From JACCYJ01 sp038198775 (GTDB lineage Bacteria; Actinomycetota; Actinomycetes; Propionibacteriales; Nocardioidaceae), in contig JBBPZV010000003.1 in the NCBI GenBank assembly GCA_038198775.1, positions 1 to 51,866 on the forward strand: 51,866 nucleotides of DNA. Direction: 5' to 3'. Position numbers and translations under genes: made by a program. This document shows, piece by piece, positions 33,190 through 44,321 of the stretch; the first letter of the stretch is position 1; every line of letters begins with the position of its first letter. A model generated the notes under the pieces. It ran no database searches. It was not told the DNA's origin and saw only the letters and a program-made list of their open reading frames with translations.

Positions 33190-34245
33190 ATGACCTGGGA
33201 CGATCACCTGGTGGACGAGGTGACGGCGGGCAGCGCGTTCATGCGCGCCTGCCGTCGCCAACCGGTCCCGCACGTGCCGGTTTGGTTCATGCGGCAGGCC
33301 GGTCGCTCGCTTCCGGAGTACCGGGCGGTTCGCCAAGGGGTCCCGATGCTGGTCTCGTGCACCCGGCCGGAGATGGTCGTCGAGATCACCATGCAGCCGG
33401 TGCGCCGGTACGGTGTGGATGCCGCCATCCTGTACTCCGACATCGTGGTGCCACTGAAGGCCGTCGGCATCGACCTCGACATCGTGCCTGGTACCGGGCC
33501 GGTGGTCGCCGAACCGTTCCGGACCGAGTCCGACGTGGCCCGGCTGCGACCGTTGAACCCCGACGACGTCTGGTACGTGAGCGAGGCTGTGCGCGGGCTG
33601 GTGACAGAACTGGGCGGCGTACCCCTGATCGGTTTCGCGGGGGCTCCGTTCACGCTCGCTACCTACCTGGTGGAGGGCGGTCCCTCGCGCGACCACGCCC
33701 GCACCAAGGCCCTCATGCACACTGACCCGACGACCTGGCACTCACTGCTCGGCCGACTGGCGGATGTGGTGGCGGCGTCGTTGCGGATGCAGGTGCAGGC
33801 CGGCGCGTCGGCGGTGCAGCTGTTCGACTCCTGGGCCGGCATATTGTCGTTGGCGGACTACGAGACCTTCGTCCGACCCCACTCGGCGGCGGTGTTGGAA
33901 GGCCTCGCCGACCTGGATGTTCCCCGGATACATTTCGGGGTGGGAACCGGTGAGCTGCTGGCCGCAATGGCGTCGGCCGGAGCCGACGTTGTCGGTGTGG
34001 ACTGGCGCGTCCCGCTCGATGTTGCTTCGCGGCGTCTCGGTGGCGACAAGGCGGTCCAAGGCAACCTGGACCCGGCACTGCTGCTGGCTCCCGCCGAGGT
34101 CGTACGCGACCAGGCCAGGGCGGTGCTCGCCGCCGGCCGGGAAGCGCCCGGGCACATCTTCAACCTCGGGCACGGGGTGCTGCCCACCACCGACCCGGAC
34201 TCACTGGCCCGGTTGGTGGAGGTGGTGCACTCTCATCCGGTCTGA
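33190..34245 (+). CDS. hemE: Uroporphyrinogen decarboxylase
   Basis: 351 residues, usual length. Converts uroporphyrinogen III to coproporphyrinogen III. Signature PVWFMRQAGRSLPEYR near residue 30 and the catalytic Asp in AILYSDIVVPL; FNLGHGVLPTTDP near the end. First of three haem genes on this strand; the coproporphyrin route is implied by hemQ downstream. Last 13 bases overlap the antisense DUF4349 gene. Confidence 0.96.
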   Translation: MTWDDHLVDEVTAGSAFMRACRRQPVPHVPVWFMRQAGRSLPEYRAVRQGVPMLVSCTRPEMVVEITMQPVRRYGVDAAILYSDIVVPLKAVGIDLDIVPGTGPVVAEPFRTESDVARLRPLNPDDVWYVSEAVRGLVTELGGVPLIGFAGAPFTLATYLVEGGPSRDHARTKALMHTDPTTWHSLLGRLADVVAASLRMQVQAGASAVQLFDSWAGILSLADYETFVRPHSAAVLEGLADLDVPRIHFGVGTGELLAAMASAGADVVGVDWRVPLDVASRRLGGDKAVQGNLDPALLLAPAEVVRDQARAVLAAGREAPGHIFNLGHGVLPTTDPDSLARLVEVVHSHPV

Positions 34246-35114
34246 ACCGGGCCTCGCCGCCGGCCACCGCGCACCCGCCTGACCACCAGCCACGCAGGCA
34301 ACCCGAGCAAGACGAGCAACAACGCGAACGGGAGCAGCGCACCGGCGGCGGTGGCAAGGCCGGTGAGGATCGCGGTGAGGGCGTGCCAGCCCTGGGCCAG
34401 CCCGCCGCGGAAGCCGGCCCGGTCCGGCGGGGCCGGCGGGGCGCCGCGGAACAGGCGGAGGTCGACGTCGATGGTCGACATCTGCGTCTGCGACTGCAGT
34501 GCCTTCTGCTGCGCCAGCAAGGACTCCAGGGCGGCCTGTCGGTCGCTCAGCGCGCTCTCCAGCCGAATCACCGAGCCGAGGGCGTTGGCCCGGTCCAGCA
34601 GCAGCCGGACCCGGGTGAGTGCCGCCGCCCGCGCGCTGGCGACCCGGCTGTTCACGTCGGCAACCTGGCGGGTGACGTCGGTTGCCGACTGGGTACGGGA
34701 GCGGACGTCGGCGAGCTGGCTGAGCCGTGACATCGCGGTGTCGAAGCGCGGGCTCGGCACCTTGAGCAGCAGCGCCGCGGTGTCGATGGCGCCTCGACCG
34801 GACGCCTGAGTGTGCTCGCTGGCAAGGTAGCCGCCGAGCGAGTCCAGCAAAGCCATGATCGCGTGCCGCGCCTTCGCAATGTTGCCGGTAGTCATCGACA
34901 ACGAGCCCTTCCGGATGACCGCAGCCTGCTGCAGCGACAGTTCCGGGCCGGCGGCTCGGGACGAGGAGACGGTGTCCGCGTTGGGGGTGGCCGCACCAGC
35001 AGCGAACGAGGCCGCCGGGCCCGCTGCCGTCGACCCGGAGCCGCCGCCCAGCTGATGCTGCCAGCCGAGCACGAAGGCGCCGAGGACACCCACGGCTGCT
35101 ACGGCGGCCACCAC
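34233..35114 (-). CDS. DUF4349 membrane protein
   Basis: 293 residues from GTG 35114, possibly a little longer (GAGGAGGA lies further upstream). N-terminal span (AAVAAVGVLGAFVLGW), an extracytoplasmic alpha/beta domain with KGSLSMTTGNIAKAR, a long coiled coil (~155-225, SRVASARAAALTRVRLLLDR), and a C-terminal span AGALLPFALLLVLLGLPAWLVV. This matches DUF4349. It sits antisense between hemE and the oxidase gene. Confidence 0.87.
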   Translation of the reverse strand: MVAAVAAVGVLGAFVLGWQHQLGGGSGSTAAGPAASFAAGAATPNADTVSSSRAAGPELSLQQAAVIRKGSLSMTTGNIAKARHAIMALLDSLGGYLASEHTQASGRGAIDTAALLLKVPSPRFDTAMSRLSQLADVRSRTQSATDVTRQVADVNSRVASARAAALTRVRLLLDRANALGSVIRLESALSDRQAALESLLAQQKALQSQTQMSTIDVDLRLFRGAPPAPPDRAGFRGGLAQGWHALTAILTGLATAAGALLPFALLLVLLGLPAWLVVRRVRGGRRRGPVQTG

Positions 35115-35212
35115 CCAACGGCTGCGGCTGATGGATCCTCCTCGGGCAGGTCTGGTGCTCCTGCGACGCGAACGGTCCGGGTTCGGTTCCTCGGACCTGC
35201 GAGGCTGGTGGC

Positions 35213-36616
35213 GTGCGAGCGCTGGTCGCGGTGGTCGGAGGCGGCATCACGGGTCTCGCCGCCGCCCACACCCTGACGTCGTCGCGGCCGGATCTCGACG
35301 TTGTGGTGCTGGAGACGTCGGCACGGGTGGGCGGCAAGCTCGTGGTCGGCGAGGTCGGGGGAGTGGAGCTGGACCTGGGGGCGGAAGCACTGCTCAACCG
35401 GCGGCGAGAAGCAGTTGACCTGGCACGCGAGGTCGGGCTCGGCGCCGACGTGTGCCATCCCGAGACCACCGGCTCGGGCATCTGGACCCGAGACGGTGTG
35501 CGCCCGATGCCGGCCACGGTCATGGGTGTGCCCGCCGACCTCCCGCAGCTGTGGCGCTCGGGCGTCGTCTCCCGGCGGGGGGTCGCAAGGGCCGCAGCGG
35601 ACCTCGTGCTGCCGTCCGACGGTTCGGCCGGCGACGTCAGCGTGGGCCGGTTCGTCGGTGCCCGCCTCGGCGCAGAGGTCGTGGAGCGGTTGGTGGAGCC
35701 GCTGCTGGGCGGTGTGTACGCAGGCCATGCGAGCCAGCTCTCCCTGCAGGCGGCGGCCGCTCAGATCGCCGCACTGGCCGATCGGCACCGCTCCCTGCTG
35801 CGGGCAGCCCGCGAGGCGCGGCCGCGACATCGACACCGCCTGCCCCCCGTCTTCGCCGGTGTTCGCGGCGGCGTCGGGCGGCTGCCGGCCGCGGTGTCCG
35901 GCGCGTCCGGTGCCACGGTCCGGACCGGGACGACGGTGCGGGGGCTGACCCGACGCGACCGCTGGGAGCTGCTGCTCGGGTCCTCCAGGGCTCCCGAGAC
36001 GCTGGTCGCCGACGCGGTTGTGCTCGCCACCCCCGCGCCTGCGGCGGCCCGGCTGCTGGGGCAGACCTGCCCCTCGGCAGCAGCAGAGCTGGAGGAGATC
36101 CGCTACGCCAGCACCGCGGTGGTCACCTTGGCCATCCGGTCGGCGACGCTGCCGGTGCTGGCCGGCACGGGGTTCCTGGTACCGCCGGTCGACGCCCGAG
36201 TCATCAAAGCCGTCACCTACTCCGGCCGCAAGTGGGGTTGGCTGCAACGATCGGCGGGGAGCGAGATGACCATGTTGCGCGCCTCGATCGGCCGGCTGGG
36301 GGACGAGGCCCTGCTCCAACGTGACGACTCGGAGCTGGTCGAGCTGGCCCGGTCTGACCTGGGGACAGCCCTCGGACGTCAACCGCAACTAGTCGACGCC
36401 GCCGTGACCCGCTGGGGTGGGGCGCTGCCGCAGTACGCCGTCGGGCACCGCAGCCGTGTCGAGCGGATCAGGGCCGCGGTGGCAGCTGCCCCGCGACTAG
36501 AGGTCTGCGGGGCCGCGTACGACGGCATCGGCGTGGCGGCCTGCATCGCTGATGGGCAGCGGGCGGCCGGGCGGCTGCTCGTCGACTTGGCGGCCGCGAG
36601 AGGATTGAGCACGTGA
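35213..36616 (+). CDS. hemY: Coproporphyrinogen III / protoporphyrinogen oxidase (HemY type)
   Basis: 467 residues from GTG 35213. FAD-binding LVAVVGGGITGLAAAHTL at the N-terminus and the C-terminal FAD loop VCGAAYDGIGVAACIADG. In Gram-positive bacteria this enzyme oxidises coproporphyrinogen III to coproporphyrin III; the adjacent hemQ supports that substrate. The stop overlaps the hemQ start. Confidence 0.95.
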   Translation: MRALVAVVGGGITGLAAAHTLTSSRPDLDVVVLETSARVGGKLVVGEVGGVELDLGAEALLNRRREAVDLAREVGLGADVCHPETTGSGIWTRDGVRPMPATVMGVPADLPQLWRSGVVSRRGVARAAADLVLPSDGSAGDVSVGRFVGARLGAEVVERLVEPLLGGVYAGHASQLSLQAAAAQIAALADRHRSLLRAAREARPRHRHRLPPVFAGVRGGVGRLPAAVSGASGATVRTGTTVRGLTRRDRWELLLGSSRAPETLVADAVVLATPAPAAARLLGQTCPSAAAELEEIRYASTAVVTLAIRSATLPVLAGTGFLVPPVDARVIKAVTYSGRKWGWLQRSAGSEMTMLRASIGRLGDEALLQRDDSELVELARSDLGTALGRQPQLVDAAVTRWGGALPQYAVGHRSRVERIRAAVAAAPRLEVCGAAYDGIGVAACIADGQRAAGRLLVDLAAARGLST

Positions 36617-37329
36617 CCGAGGCACAGCGACGGCCGAACGCCGGCAAGGCAGCTCGAGACCTCAACGCCGGCATCCGCTACACGATGTGGTCGGTCTTCG
36701 CGCTCGGCTCGCCGCTGGGGCACTCCGATCGGCCGGTCCTGGCAGCCGAGGTGGATGAGCTCTTCTCGCAGCTGGCCGCCAAGGGGGTGGAGGTGCGGGG
36801 GGTGTACGACCTCAGCGGGCTGCGAGCCGACGCCGACCTGATGCTCTGGGCGCACGCCGAGTCGGCCGAGCTGTTGCAGGAGGCCTACAACAGGTTGCGC
36901 GCCACCAGCCTGGGAGCGTCACTGCGGCCGGTGTGGTCCCAGGTCGCGCTGCACCGGCCGGCCGAGTTCAACAAGAGCCACGTCCCGGCGTTCTTGGCCG
37001 GCGAGCCACCGCGGGCGTACGTCTGCGTCTATCCCTTCGTCCGGTCGTACGAGTGGTACCTCCTCGCGGAGGAGGACCGCCGGGCCATGCTCGCCGAGCA
37101 CGGCCGGATGGCGCGCGACTATCCCGACGTGCGCGCCAACACGGTGTCGGCGTTCGCGCTCGGCGACTACGAGTGGATGCTGGCCTTCGAGGCGGACGAG
37201 CTGCACCGCATCGTCGACCTGATGCGAGCACTGCGCGCCAGCTCGGCCCGCCGTCACGTGCGGGAGGAGGTCCCGTTCTTCACCGGGCGCCGCCGAGAGG
37301 TCGCGGACCTGGTGGCCGACCTGCCGTGA
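36613..37329 (+). CDS. hemQ: Coproheme decarboxylase HemQ (ChdC)
   Basis: 238 residues, GTG 36613 overlapping the previous stop. Chlorite-dismutase fold that decarboxylates coproheme to haem b. Catalytic Tyr region PFVRSYEWYLL, haem-ligand His in AEHGRMARDYPDV, and WSVFALG at the N-terminus. The ferrochelatase gene is not in the window. Confidence 0.95.
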   Translation: MTEAQRRPNAGKAARDLNAGIRYTMWSVFALGSPLGHSDRPVLAAEVDELFSQLAAKGVEVRGVYDLSGLRADADLMLWAHAESAELLQEAYNRLRATSLGASLRPVWSQVALHRPAEFNKSHVPAFLAGEPPRAYVCVYPFVRSYEWYLLAEEDRRAMLAEHGRMARDYPDVRANTVSAFALGDYEWMLAFEADELHRIVDLMRALRASSARRHVREEVPFFTGRRREVADLVADLP

Positions 37330-37350
37330 GGCCAGTCCGACCGGCCGGCA

Positions 37351-38043
37351 TCAGCGCCGGTGGGGTCCACCCACCGCAGTGGCGGTCACCGCGGTGAGGT
37401 TCTGGTAGCCGCCGGAGCTCGGATCGTACGGGCCGCTGCAGGTGATGAGCACCAGCCTGAGCCGTCCGGCGGCCGAGAAGAGGTCGGGCCGGTCGGCCAG
37501 GGCGGTCTTGGCGACGACCTCCACCGCTGCGACCTTGAAGACCTGGCGGACGCCCCGAGCGGTCACCGCGACGCGGTCACCGGAGCGTGCGTCCAGCAGC
37601 TGGGCGAAGGGGCCCAGCCCCTCGCTGGCCGAGTCGACATGGGCTGCGATGACGACCGTGCCGAAGGGGTCACCGAGGCGCGCCCCGCCGTCCCACCATC
37701 CGGCGGCGCTCAGGTGGGCCGGGACCACGAGCTGGCCGGCGGCGTTGGTGGAAGCCGGCCGAACGGCGACGTGACTGCCGCTGGGCAACCGCAGCGCCGT
37801 CGGCCGCGCAGGCTTCACCGCTACGGCCACCCGCACTCCCGGCGCCGCCGGTACGAAGCGCGCCGCCGGGGCCGTTGTCGGCAGGTCCGCGGGGCCGGGG
37901 GCGGAACCGGTCCCCGCCGTACCGCTCGAGTCGGCGGCCGCGATCGGGACGGCAACGGCAGCGGCCGTGGCGAGCCCTACCAGCGCGGCAACCAGGCCGG
38001 GGCGGCGCCGGCGGCCCCTATGCGCTCCGGACGTGTCGGCCAC
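37351..38043 (-). CDS. Class F-like sortase, catalytic Arg apparently absent
   Basis: 230 residues. N-terminal membrane anchor (residues 15-37), Pro/Ala linker, sortase barrel. His135 (VVIAAHVDS) and Cys202 (LVLITCSGPYD) are present. Related enzymes usually carry Arg about ten residues after the Cys in GHYRDN; here the segment is GGYQNLTAV, so the position is Gln. Overlaps the upstream DUF4397 gene by 26 bases, the likely substrate. Confidence 0.88.
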   Translation of the reverse strand: MADTSGAHRGRRRRPGLVAALVGLATAAAVAVPIAAADSSGTAGTGSAPGPADLPTTAPAARFVPAAPGVRVAVAVKPARPTALRLPSGSHVAVRPASTNAAGQLVVPAHLSAAGWWDGGARLGDPFGTVVIAAHVDSASEGLGPFAQLLDARSGDRVAVTARGVRQVFKVAAVEVVAKTALADRPDLFSAAGRLRLVLITCSGPYDPSSGGYQNLTAVTATAVGGPHRR

Positions 38044-38872
38044 GCGGCCTCCTCGCCAGCAACATCGCCCCGCCGGCCGCCAGGACGGCCGACAGCCAGA
38101 TCGCGACCGCCGGCGGACCCCCTGGCTCGGAAACGGGCACCGCTGCCACCAGGCCGGCGGAACCGGTATTGATGATGGTCGGAGGCGCGCTTCCGGCGGT
38201 CGCCAGCGGAAGCTGCTGCACGATGACGTCCATCGAGCCGTTGCTGGGTCGCCCGATGGCGAACACCTGCGTCAGCGTCCGGGCCGCGATGTCGAGACCC
38301 ACCGGGCCGAGCAGCGGGTCCCCGCGGGTACCGGTCGCCAAGATCGCCACCTGGTGGGTGCCCGACGGGACATCGGCCGTCGCGAACTCTCCGTTGGCCA
38401 CGTTGGAGAACAGCACCGAACCATCCACGTGGATGTCCGCCGGCGGCACCACCGCGGTGTGGGCCACCATCACCCGGCCTTGCCCAGCCGACACCGGGCG
38501 GAGCGGGTTGCGGTACGTCGTCACCAACGGGTCACCCTTCACCGCGGCCGGTCGGTGCAGCACCACGTCGCGGCTCTTCCCGGCCACCACCCGGATGGAC
38601 GTCCGCACCGACCAGTTGCCGGCTGCGGGTGTGAGGGTCAGCGCATGGCGTCCCGCGCTCAGGTGCAGCGGCCCGAGGATCGCCTTGGCGGCGAGGCTCT
38701 TGCCCTGCGACCGGCCATCGATCGACACCGCGACTGTCGCGTTCGACACGGCCTGGATCACGTACACCTCGCCGGTACGGGCGGGCTTCGCGTTCGCCGC
38801 CGACGTCCCGGAGATCCCGGCGCCGGCGACGACGAGCAGCACCGCACCGGCCCATCTGGTCCAGCTGCGCAT
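38018..38872 (-). CDS. DUF4397 secreted surface protein
   Basis: 284 residues. Signal peptide ending near SAANA, two DUF4397-type beta domains (~35-130 and ~130-225; VYVIQAVSNATVAVSIDG and RVMVAHTAVVPPADIHVDG), then a C-terminal hydrophobic span and basic tail (ARRPRGR). The layout is that of a sortase substrate, but before the span there is SEPGG rather than LPxTG. Paired with the sortase gene. Confidence 0.9.
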   Translation of the reverse strand: MRSWTRWAGAVLLVVAGAGISGTSAANAKPARTGEVYVIQAVSNATVAVSIDGRSQGKSLAAKAILGPLHLSAGRHALTLTPAAGNWSVRTSIRVVAGKSRDVVLHRPAAVKGDPLVTTYRNPLRPVSAGQGRVMVAHTAVVPPADIHVDGSVLFSNVANGEFATADVPSGTHQVAILATGTRGDPLLGPVGLDIAARTLTQVFAIGRPSNGSMDVIVQQLPLATAGSAPPTIINTGSAGLVAAVPVSEPGGPPAVAIWLSAVLAAGGAMLLARRPRGRHVRSA

Positions 38873-38964
38873 GTCGAGTCCTCACTCCAGAAGGTGGTCA
38901 CCCAGTCGTGACCCCGGGCCCTACTGTGTCACTATCGGCGGGCATTGCGGAATAGCGTCAGAAG

Positions 38965-39807
38965 GTGCCAGTGCAGCGGCAGGGTGAACCCCCGGACGGA
39001 GACGTCGAATCCGGTGGCAGCAGCGTCGCGCCCAGTCCAGACGGTGCCCGGCACAAGGGGTCGCGGCCAAGGAGCCTGCTGCTGCTGTGGCTCATCGGTG
39101 GGGTCGTCTTGGCGCTGGTGGTCGGAGGGCTCCTGGCCACTCGGCTGCCCAAGGACTCGTCGGGACCCTCTGACACGACGACCACTCAACCGAGCCCGGG
39201 GGTGGCGTCGAGCGCCTCGCCGACCAACCCGTCGAGCGCCTCGCCGACCACCCCAGAGGTCGTTGCTCCTCACCTGTCCTTGCGTGTCCGGTTGGCCTCT
39301 GACCGAGTGGTCAAGACGAGCGCGCGGCTGGGCGCTCGGCAGCCCTTCTCCCGGCTCCGGCTGACCGTCTGGTCTGCCTCCCGTCGGGCGCGGATGAGCG
39401 GCTACGCGTTCCGGCCACGGCTGAGCCGGGTGAGGGTGACTGCCGACGGCACGCCGGTCCCGGCACCCACGACCATGCGTGCCGGGCAGTCCGTCGTACT
39501 CCGCCTGGCTGCACCCACCCGTACGGTGGATGTCCACTTCCGCGGTCACGGCCAGCTGGCGCGGACGGGATCGCCGGTGCCGAGCCGGGCGCTGGCGCTC
39601 GTCAACGCCGTGATCGTGAGTACCGGGTCCGCGAAGGTCCCCGTACGCGTCCACCTCGTTCATCCCCGGGTGCTCAACGTGGCCTGCCTGAGTGGCACTT
39701 CGCTGCCCCAACCGTGCGGTGCACCGGACCGCAAGGGGTGGCACGTGCAGGTGTCGCGCGCTCGCGCGGCCACCGTGGTGGCTCAGGTCGACGTCGCCCC
39801 GTCCTGA
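38965..39807 (+). CDS. Hypothetical single-span protein, extracytoplasmic C-terminus
   Basis: 280 residues from GTG 38965 (AGAAG before it). Pro/Gly-rich cytoplasmic N-terminus, span LLLLWLIGGVVLALVVGGLL (~38-58), Ser/Thr/Pro linker with an internal 8-residue repeat (SSASPTNP/SSASPTTP), then a beta-rich Arg-rich domain with two cysteines near the end (VACLSGT, QPCGAPD). No family recognised. 3' end overlaps the antisense msrB by 25 bases. Confidence 0.72.
   Translation: MPVQRQGEPPDGDVESGGSSVAPSPDGARHKGSRPRSLLLLWLIGGVVLALVVGGLLATRLPKDSSGPSDTTTTQPSPGVASSASPTNPSSASPTTPEVVAPHLSLRVRLASDRVVKTSARLGARQPFSRLRLTVWSASRRARMSGYAFRPRLSRVRVTADGTPVPAPTTMRAGQSVVLRLAAPTRTVDVHFRGHGQLARTGSPVPSRALALVNAVIVSTGSAKVPVRVHLVHPRVLNVACLSGTSLPQPCGAPDRKGWHVQVSRARAATVVAQVDVAPS
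39207..39254 (+). repeat. Two tandem 24-bp units in coding sequence
   Basis: GTCGAGCGCCTCGCCGACCA plus AC/CC endings: units 39207-39230 and 39231-39254 differ at one base. They encode SSASPTNP and SSASPTTP in the linker of the membrane protein. Confidence 0.9.
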
Positions 39808-40211
39808 TCGCGAGGCGCCGGTTCCAGCGTGAGGCTGATCGAGTTGATGCAGAAGCGCTGGTCGGTCGGCGTCCGGTAGCCCTCACCCTCGAAGACGTGA
39901 CCGAGGTGAGAACCGCAGGTGCCGCAGCGAACCTCGACCCGCTTCGTACCCAGCGATCGGTCCTCGACGTAGTCGACGCTGCCGTCCAACGGCGCGTAGA
40001 ACGACGGCCAGCCACAGTGGGAGTCGAACTTGGCCTCGGACCGGAAAAGCTCGGCCGAGCAGGCTCGGCAACGGTAGACACCGACCGTCGAGGTGTCGAC
40101 GTACTCCCCGCTCCAGGGCCGCTCGGTGGCCGCCTGGCGCAAGACGGCGTACTCCTGGGGGCTGAGCCGTGCTCGCCACTGGCCTTCGGTGCGGGCGTCG
40201 GGTGCTGCCAT
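39783..40211 (-). CDS. msrB: Peptide-methionine (R)-S-oxide reductase
   Basis: 142 residues. Zinc-site CxxC pairs YRCRACSAELF and RCGTCGSHLGHVF, SHCGWPSFY with its Cys as possible recycling residue, and the catalytic Cys in RFCINSISL. Repairs oxidised methionine in proteins. Divergent from the LigD-polymerase gene (41 bases between starts). Confidence 0.95.
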   Translation of the reverse strand: MAAPDARTEGQWRARLSPQEYAVLRQAATERPWSGEYVDTSTVGVYRCRACSAELFRSEAKFDSHCGWPSFYAPLDGSVDYVEDRSLGTKRVEVRCGTCGSHLGHVFEGEGYRTPTDQRFCINSISLTLEPAPRDQDGATST

Positions 40212-40251
40212 GCCCTCAACCTACGTCGGACGTGCGGATAACGTGAGCCAC

Positions 40252-41304
40252 ATGGCCAGCGAGTTCCAGGACCTGGACGTCGCCGGGCGAACCATCCGGG
40301 TGACCAGTCCGGGGCGGGAGATCTTTGCGGCGACCGACCGCGGTCCGGCGGTGACCAAGCTGGAGGTCGTCTCGTACTACGCCACCGTCGGTGAGGCGAT
40401 GCTGCGAGCGGTCTACGAGCGGCCGGTGACGCTCGAGCGGTGGCCGAAGGGCGTCTTCGCGGGCGCGGTGCTGGCGACTCGCCAGGACAACCGGGGCGAC
40501 GCGTTCTTCCAAAAGCGCATTCCCCAGGGCGCGCCGGCCTGGGTGGAGACGGCGACGATCACGTTCCCGTCGGGCCGTTTCGCCGACGAGGTGTGCCCGA
40601 CCGAGCCGGCCGTGCTGGCTTGGGCGGCCCAGATGGGCACGATCACGTTCCACCCGTGGCCGGTGCGACGAGACGACGTGGACCATCCAGACGAGCTCCG
40701 CATCGATCTCGACCCGCAGCCTGGCACCGACTTCGCCGACGCCGTCGAGGTCGCCTCGCAAGCGCGCGGGCTGCTCGACGAGCTCGGCATGGTCGGCTTC
40801 CCCAAGACATCGGGCGGCCGGGGACTGCACATCTACATCCGCATCCAGCCGCGCTGGACGTTCACCGACGTACGCCACGCGGCGATCGCGTTCGGCCGCG
40901 AGCTGGAGCGGCGGATGCCGGGGCGGGTGACCACCGAGTGGTGGAAGGAGCAGCGGGGGGAGGCCGTGTTCGTCGACTACAACCAGAACGCCCGAGACCG
41001 GACCATCGCCAGCGCCTACAGTTTGCGCCCTCGACCAGGTGCGCCGGTGTCGACTCCGCTGTCGTGGTCGGAGGTCGCCGACATTGACCCGCGTGACCTC
41101 ACCCTGCACACCGTGCCCGGCCGCCTGGCGGCGAACGGCGACCCGATGGCCGACATGGACCAGCGCGAGCATCCCCTCGACGACCTGCTCGAGTGGTACG
41201 AGCGTGACGAGCGTCGAGGGGTAGCCGACATGCCGTATCCCCCGGACTACCCGAAGATGCCGGGCGAGCCGATGCGGGTGCAGCCCAGCCGGGCCAAGCG
41301 CTGA
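40252..41304 (+). CDS. LigD-type DNA polymerase/primase domain protein (NHEJ)
   Basis: 350 residues from ATG 40252. Stand-alone polymerase domain of bacterial NHEJ (PrimPol fold). Metal-binding Asp pair in LRIDLDPQPG, nucleotide-site SGGRGLHIYIR, and third Asp in VFVDYNQNARDRT. Fills gaps at broken ends together with Ku and a ligase; a separate ligase gene lies at 44926. No Ku gene in the window. Confidence 0.94.
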   Translation: MASEFQDLDVAGRTIRVTSPGREIFAATDRGPAVTKLEVVSYYATVGEAMLRAVYERPVTLERWPKGVFAGAVLATRQDNRGDAFFQKRIPQGAPAWVETATITFPSGRFADEVCPTEPAVLAWAAQMGTITFHPWPVRRDDVDHPDELRIDLDPQPGTDFADAVEVASQARGLLDELGMVGFPKTSGGRGLHIYIRIQPRWTFTDVRHAAIAFGRELERRMPGRVTTEWWKEQRGEAVFVDYNQNARDRTIASAYSLRPRPGAPVSTPLSWSEVADIDPRDLTLHTVPGRLAANGDPMADMDQREHPLDDLLEWYERDERRGVADMPYPPDYPKMPGEPMRVQPSRAKR

Positions 41305-41331
41305 CCGCGGCAGTTCGGCGGCCCTGGGGCG

Positions 41332-41379
41332 GATCTCCCGACGCACACGTGGCGCCCACCACCGAAACGTCGGGAGATC
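41332..41379. terminator. Bidirectional hairpin between convergent genes
   Basis: Perfect 12-bp inverted repeat GATCTCCCGACG (41332-41343) / CGTCGGGAGATC (41368-41379) with a 24-base loop that can form a small inner stem (GTGG/CCAC). It lies between the convergent polymerase and GAF-ANTAR genes. No U-tract, as is usual in high-GC actinobacteria. Confidence 0.65.
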
Positions 41380-41418
41380 GCAGGGGCAGAGCCAGCCGCG
41401 CCACCGCATCGGTGCAAG

Positions 41419-42150
41419 TCAGGCGGTGTGGTTCTTCACCTCGTGATCGCGGCCTTGTTCGTTGGCTTGCAAGACGACCTCCCGAGCCAGGTCGCGCAGC
41501 TTGATGTTGCCGTTCTGCGACACCCGGAGCAGGAACTGGAACGCCCGCTCCTCGTCCACCTGGTAGCGCTCCATCGTGATACCCAGCGCCTGCCCGATGG
41601 CCTTGCGGTTCGATAGCGCCTCGCTGAGCTGCTGTTCGGTGCGGACGCGACCGAGGGCGATTCCGGCGTGAGTCGCGAACAGCTCGCCGATGTAGTGTGC
41701 GTCGTCGTCGAGCGCGTGCTTCTTCGTCGCGTAGATGTTGAGGCCGGCGAGCCGGTTGCTTCGCGCGAACAGCGGCCATCCCATCTGTGAGACGACGCCG
41801 AACCTCACCGCTCGTGGTGCGTACGCCGGCCAGCGGTCGTCGTCGCACAGGTCACCGCTCTCCACCCGGGCCTGGCCGTTGAGCGCGTCGATGCAGGGGC
41901 CCTCCTCGAGCTCGCGCTGCAGGTCGTCGAGCGCGACGACGACATCGTGGGTGGGCGCCACCGTCGCCTTGCGACCGTCGCGGTGCCCGATCATGATGCC
42001 CGCGTAGTCGGCGCCCGGAACGGTTTCACACACCAGCCGGGTGATCATCTCGAGCGTGCTGTCGACGTCGAGGGATTCCTCCAGGTTGCGGGCGACCTGG
42101 CTCATGACGCTGGCCAGCGGCTGGCGAAGTGATTCGACCACGGCCGTCAC
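41419..42150 (-). CDS. GAF-ANTAR domain RNA-binding regulator
   Basis: 243 residues. GAF domain ~20-165 (TRLVCETVPGADYAGIMI, EGPCIDALNGQARVESGDL), ANTAR domain ~170-228 (LSNRKAIGQALGITMERY, AFQFLLRVSQNGNIKLRDLA). ANTAR proteins bind paired RNA hairpins and prevent termination. The GAF part senses a ligand or redox state; target unknown. Confidence 0.94.
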   Translation of the reverse strand: MTAVVESLRQPLASVMSQVARNLEESLDVDSTLEMITRLVCETVPGADYAGIMIGHRDGRKATVAPTHDVVVALDDLQRELEEGPCIDALNGQARVESGDLCDDDRWPAYAPRAVRFGVVSQMGWPLFARSNRLAGLNIYATKKHALDDDAHYIGELFATHAGIALGRVRTEQQLSEALSNRKAIGQALGITMERYQVDEERAFQFLLRVSQNGNIKLRDLAREVVLQANEQGRDHEVKNHTA

Positions 42151-42206
42151 TGTACGGGAGCCAAATGACGGGAGTCACCGGCGCCGTTCGGGACGCCGGC
42201 GGCAGC

Positions 42207-44309
<2,103 letters not shown>

Positions 44310-44321
44310 CGTTGCCCTCCG

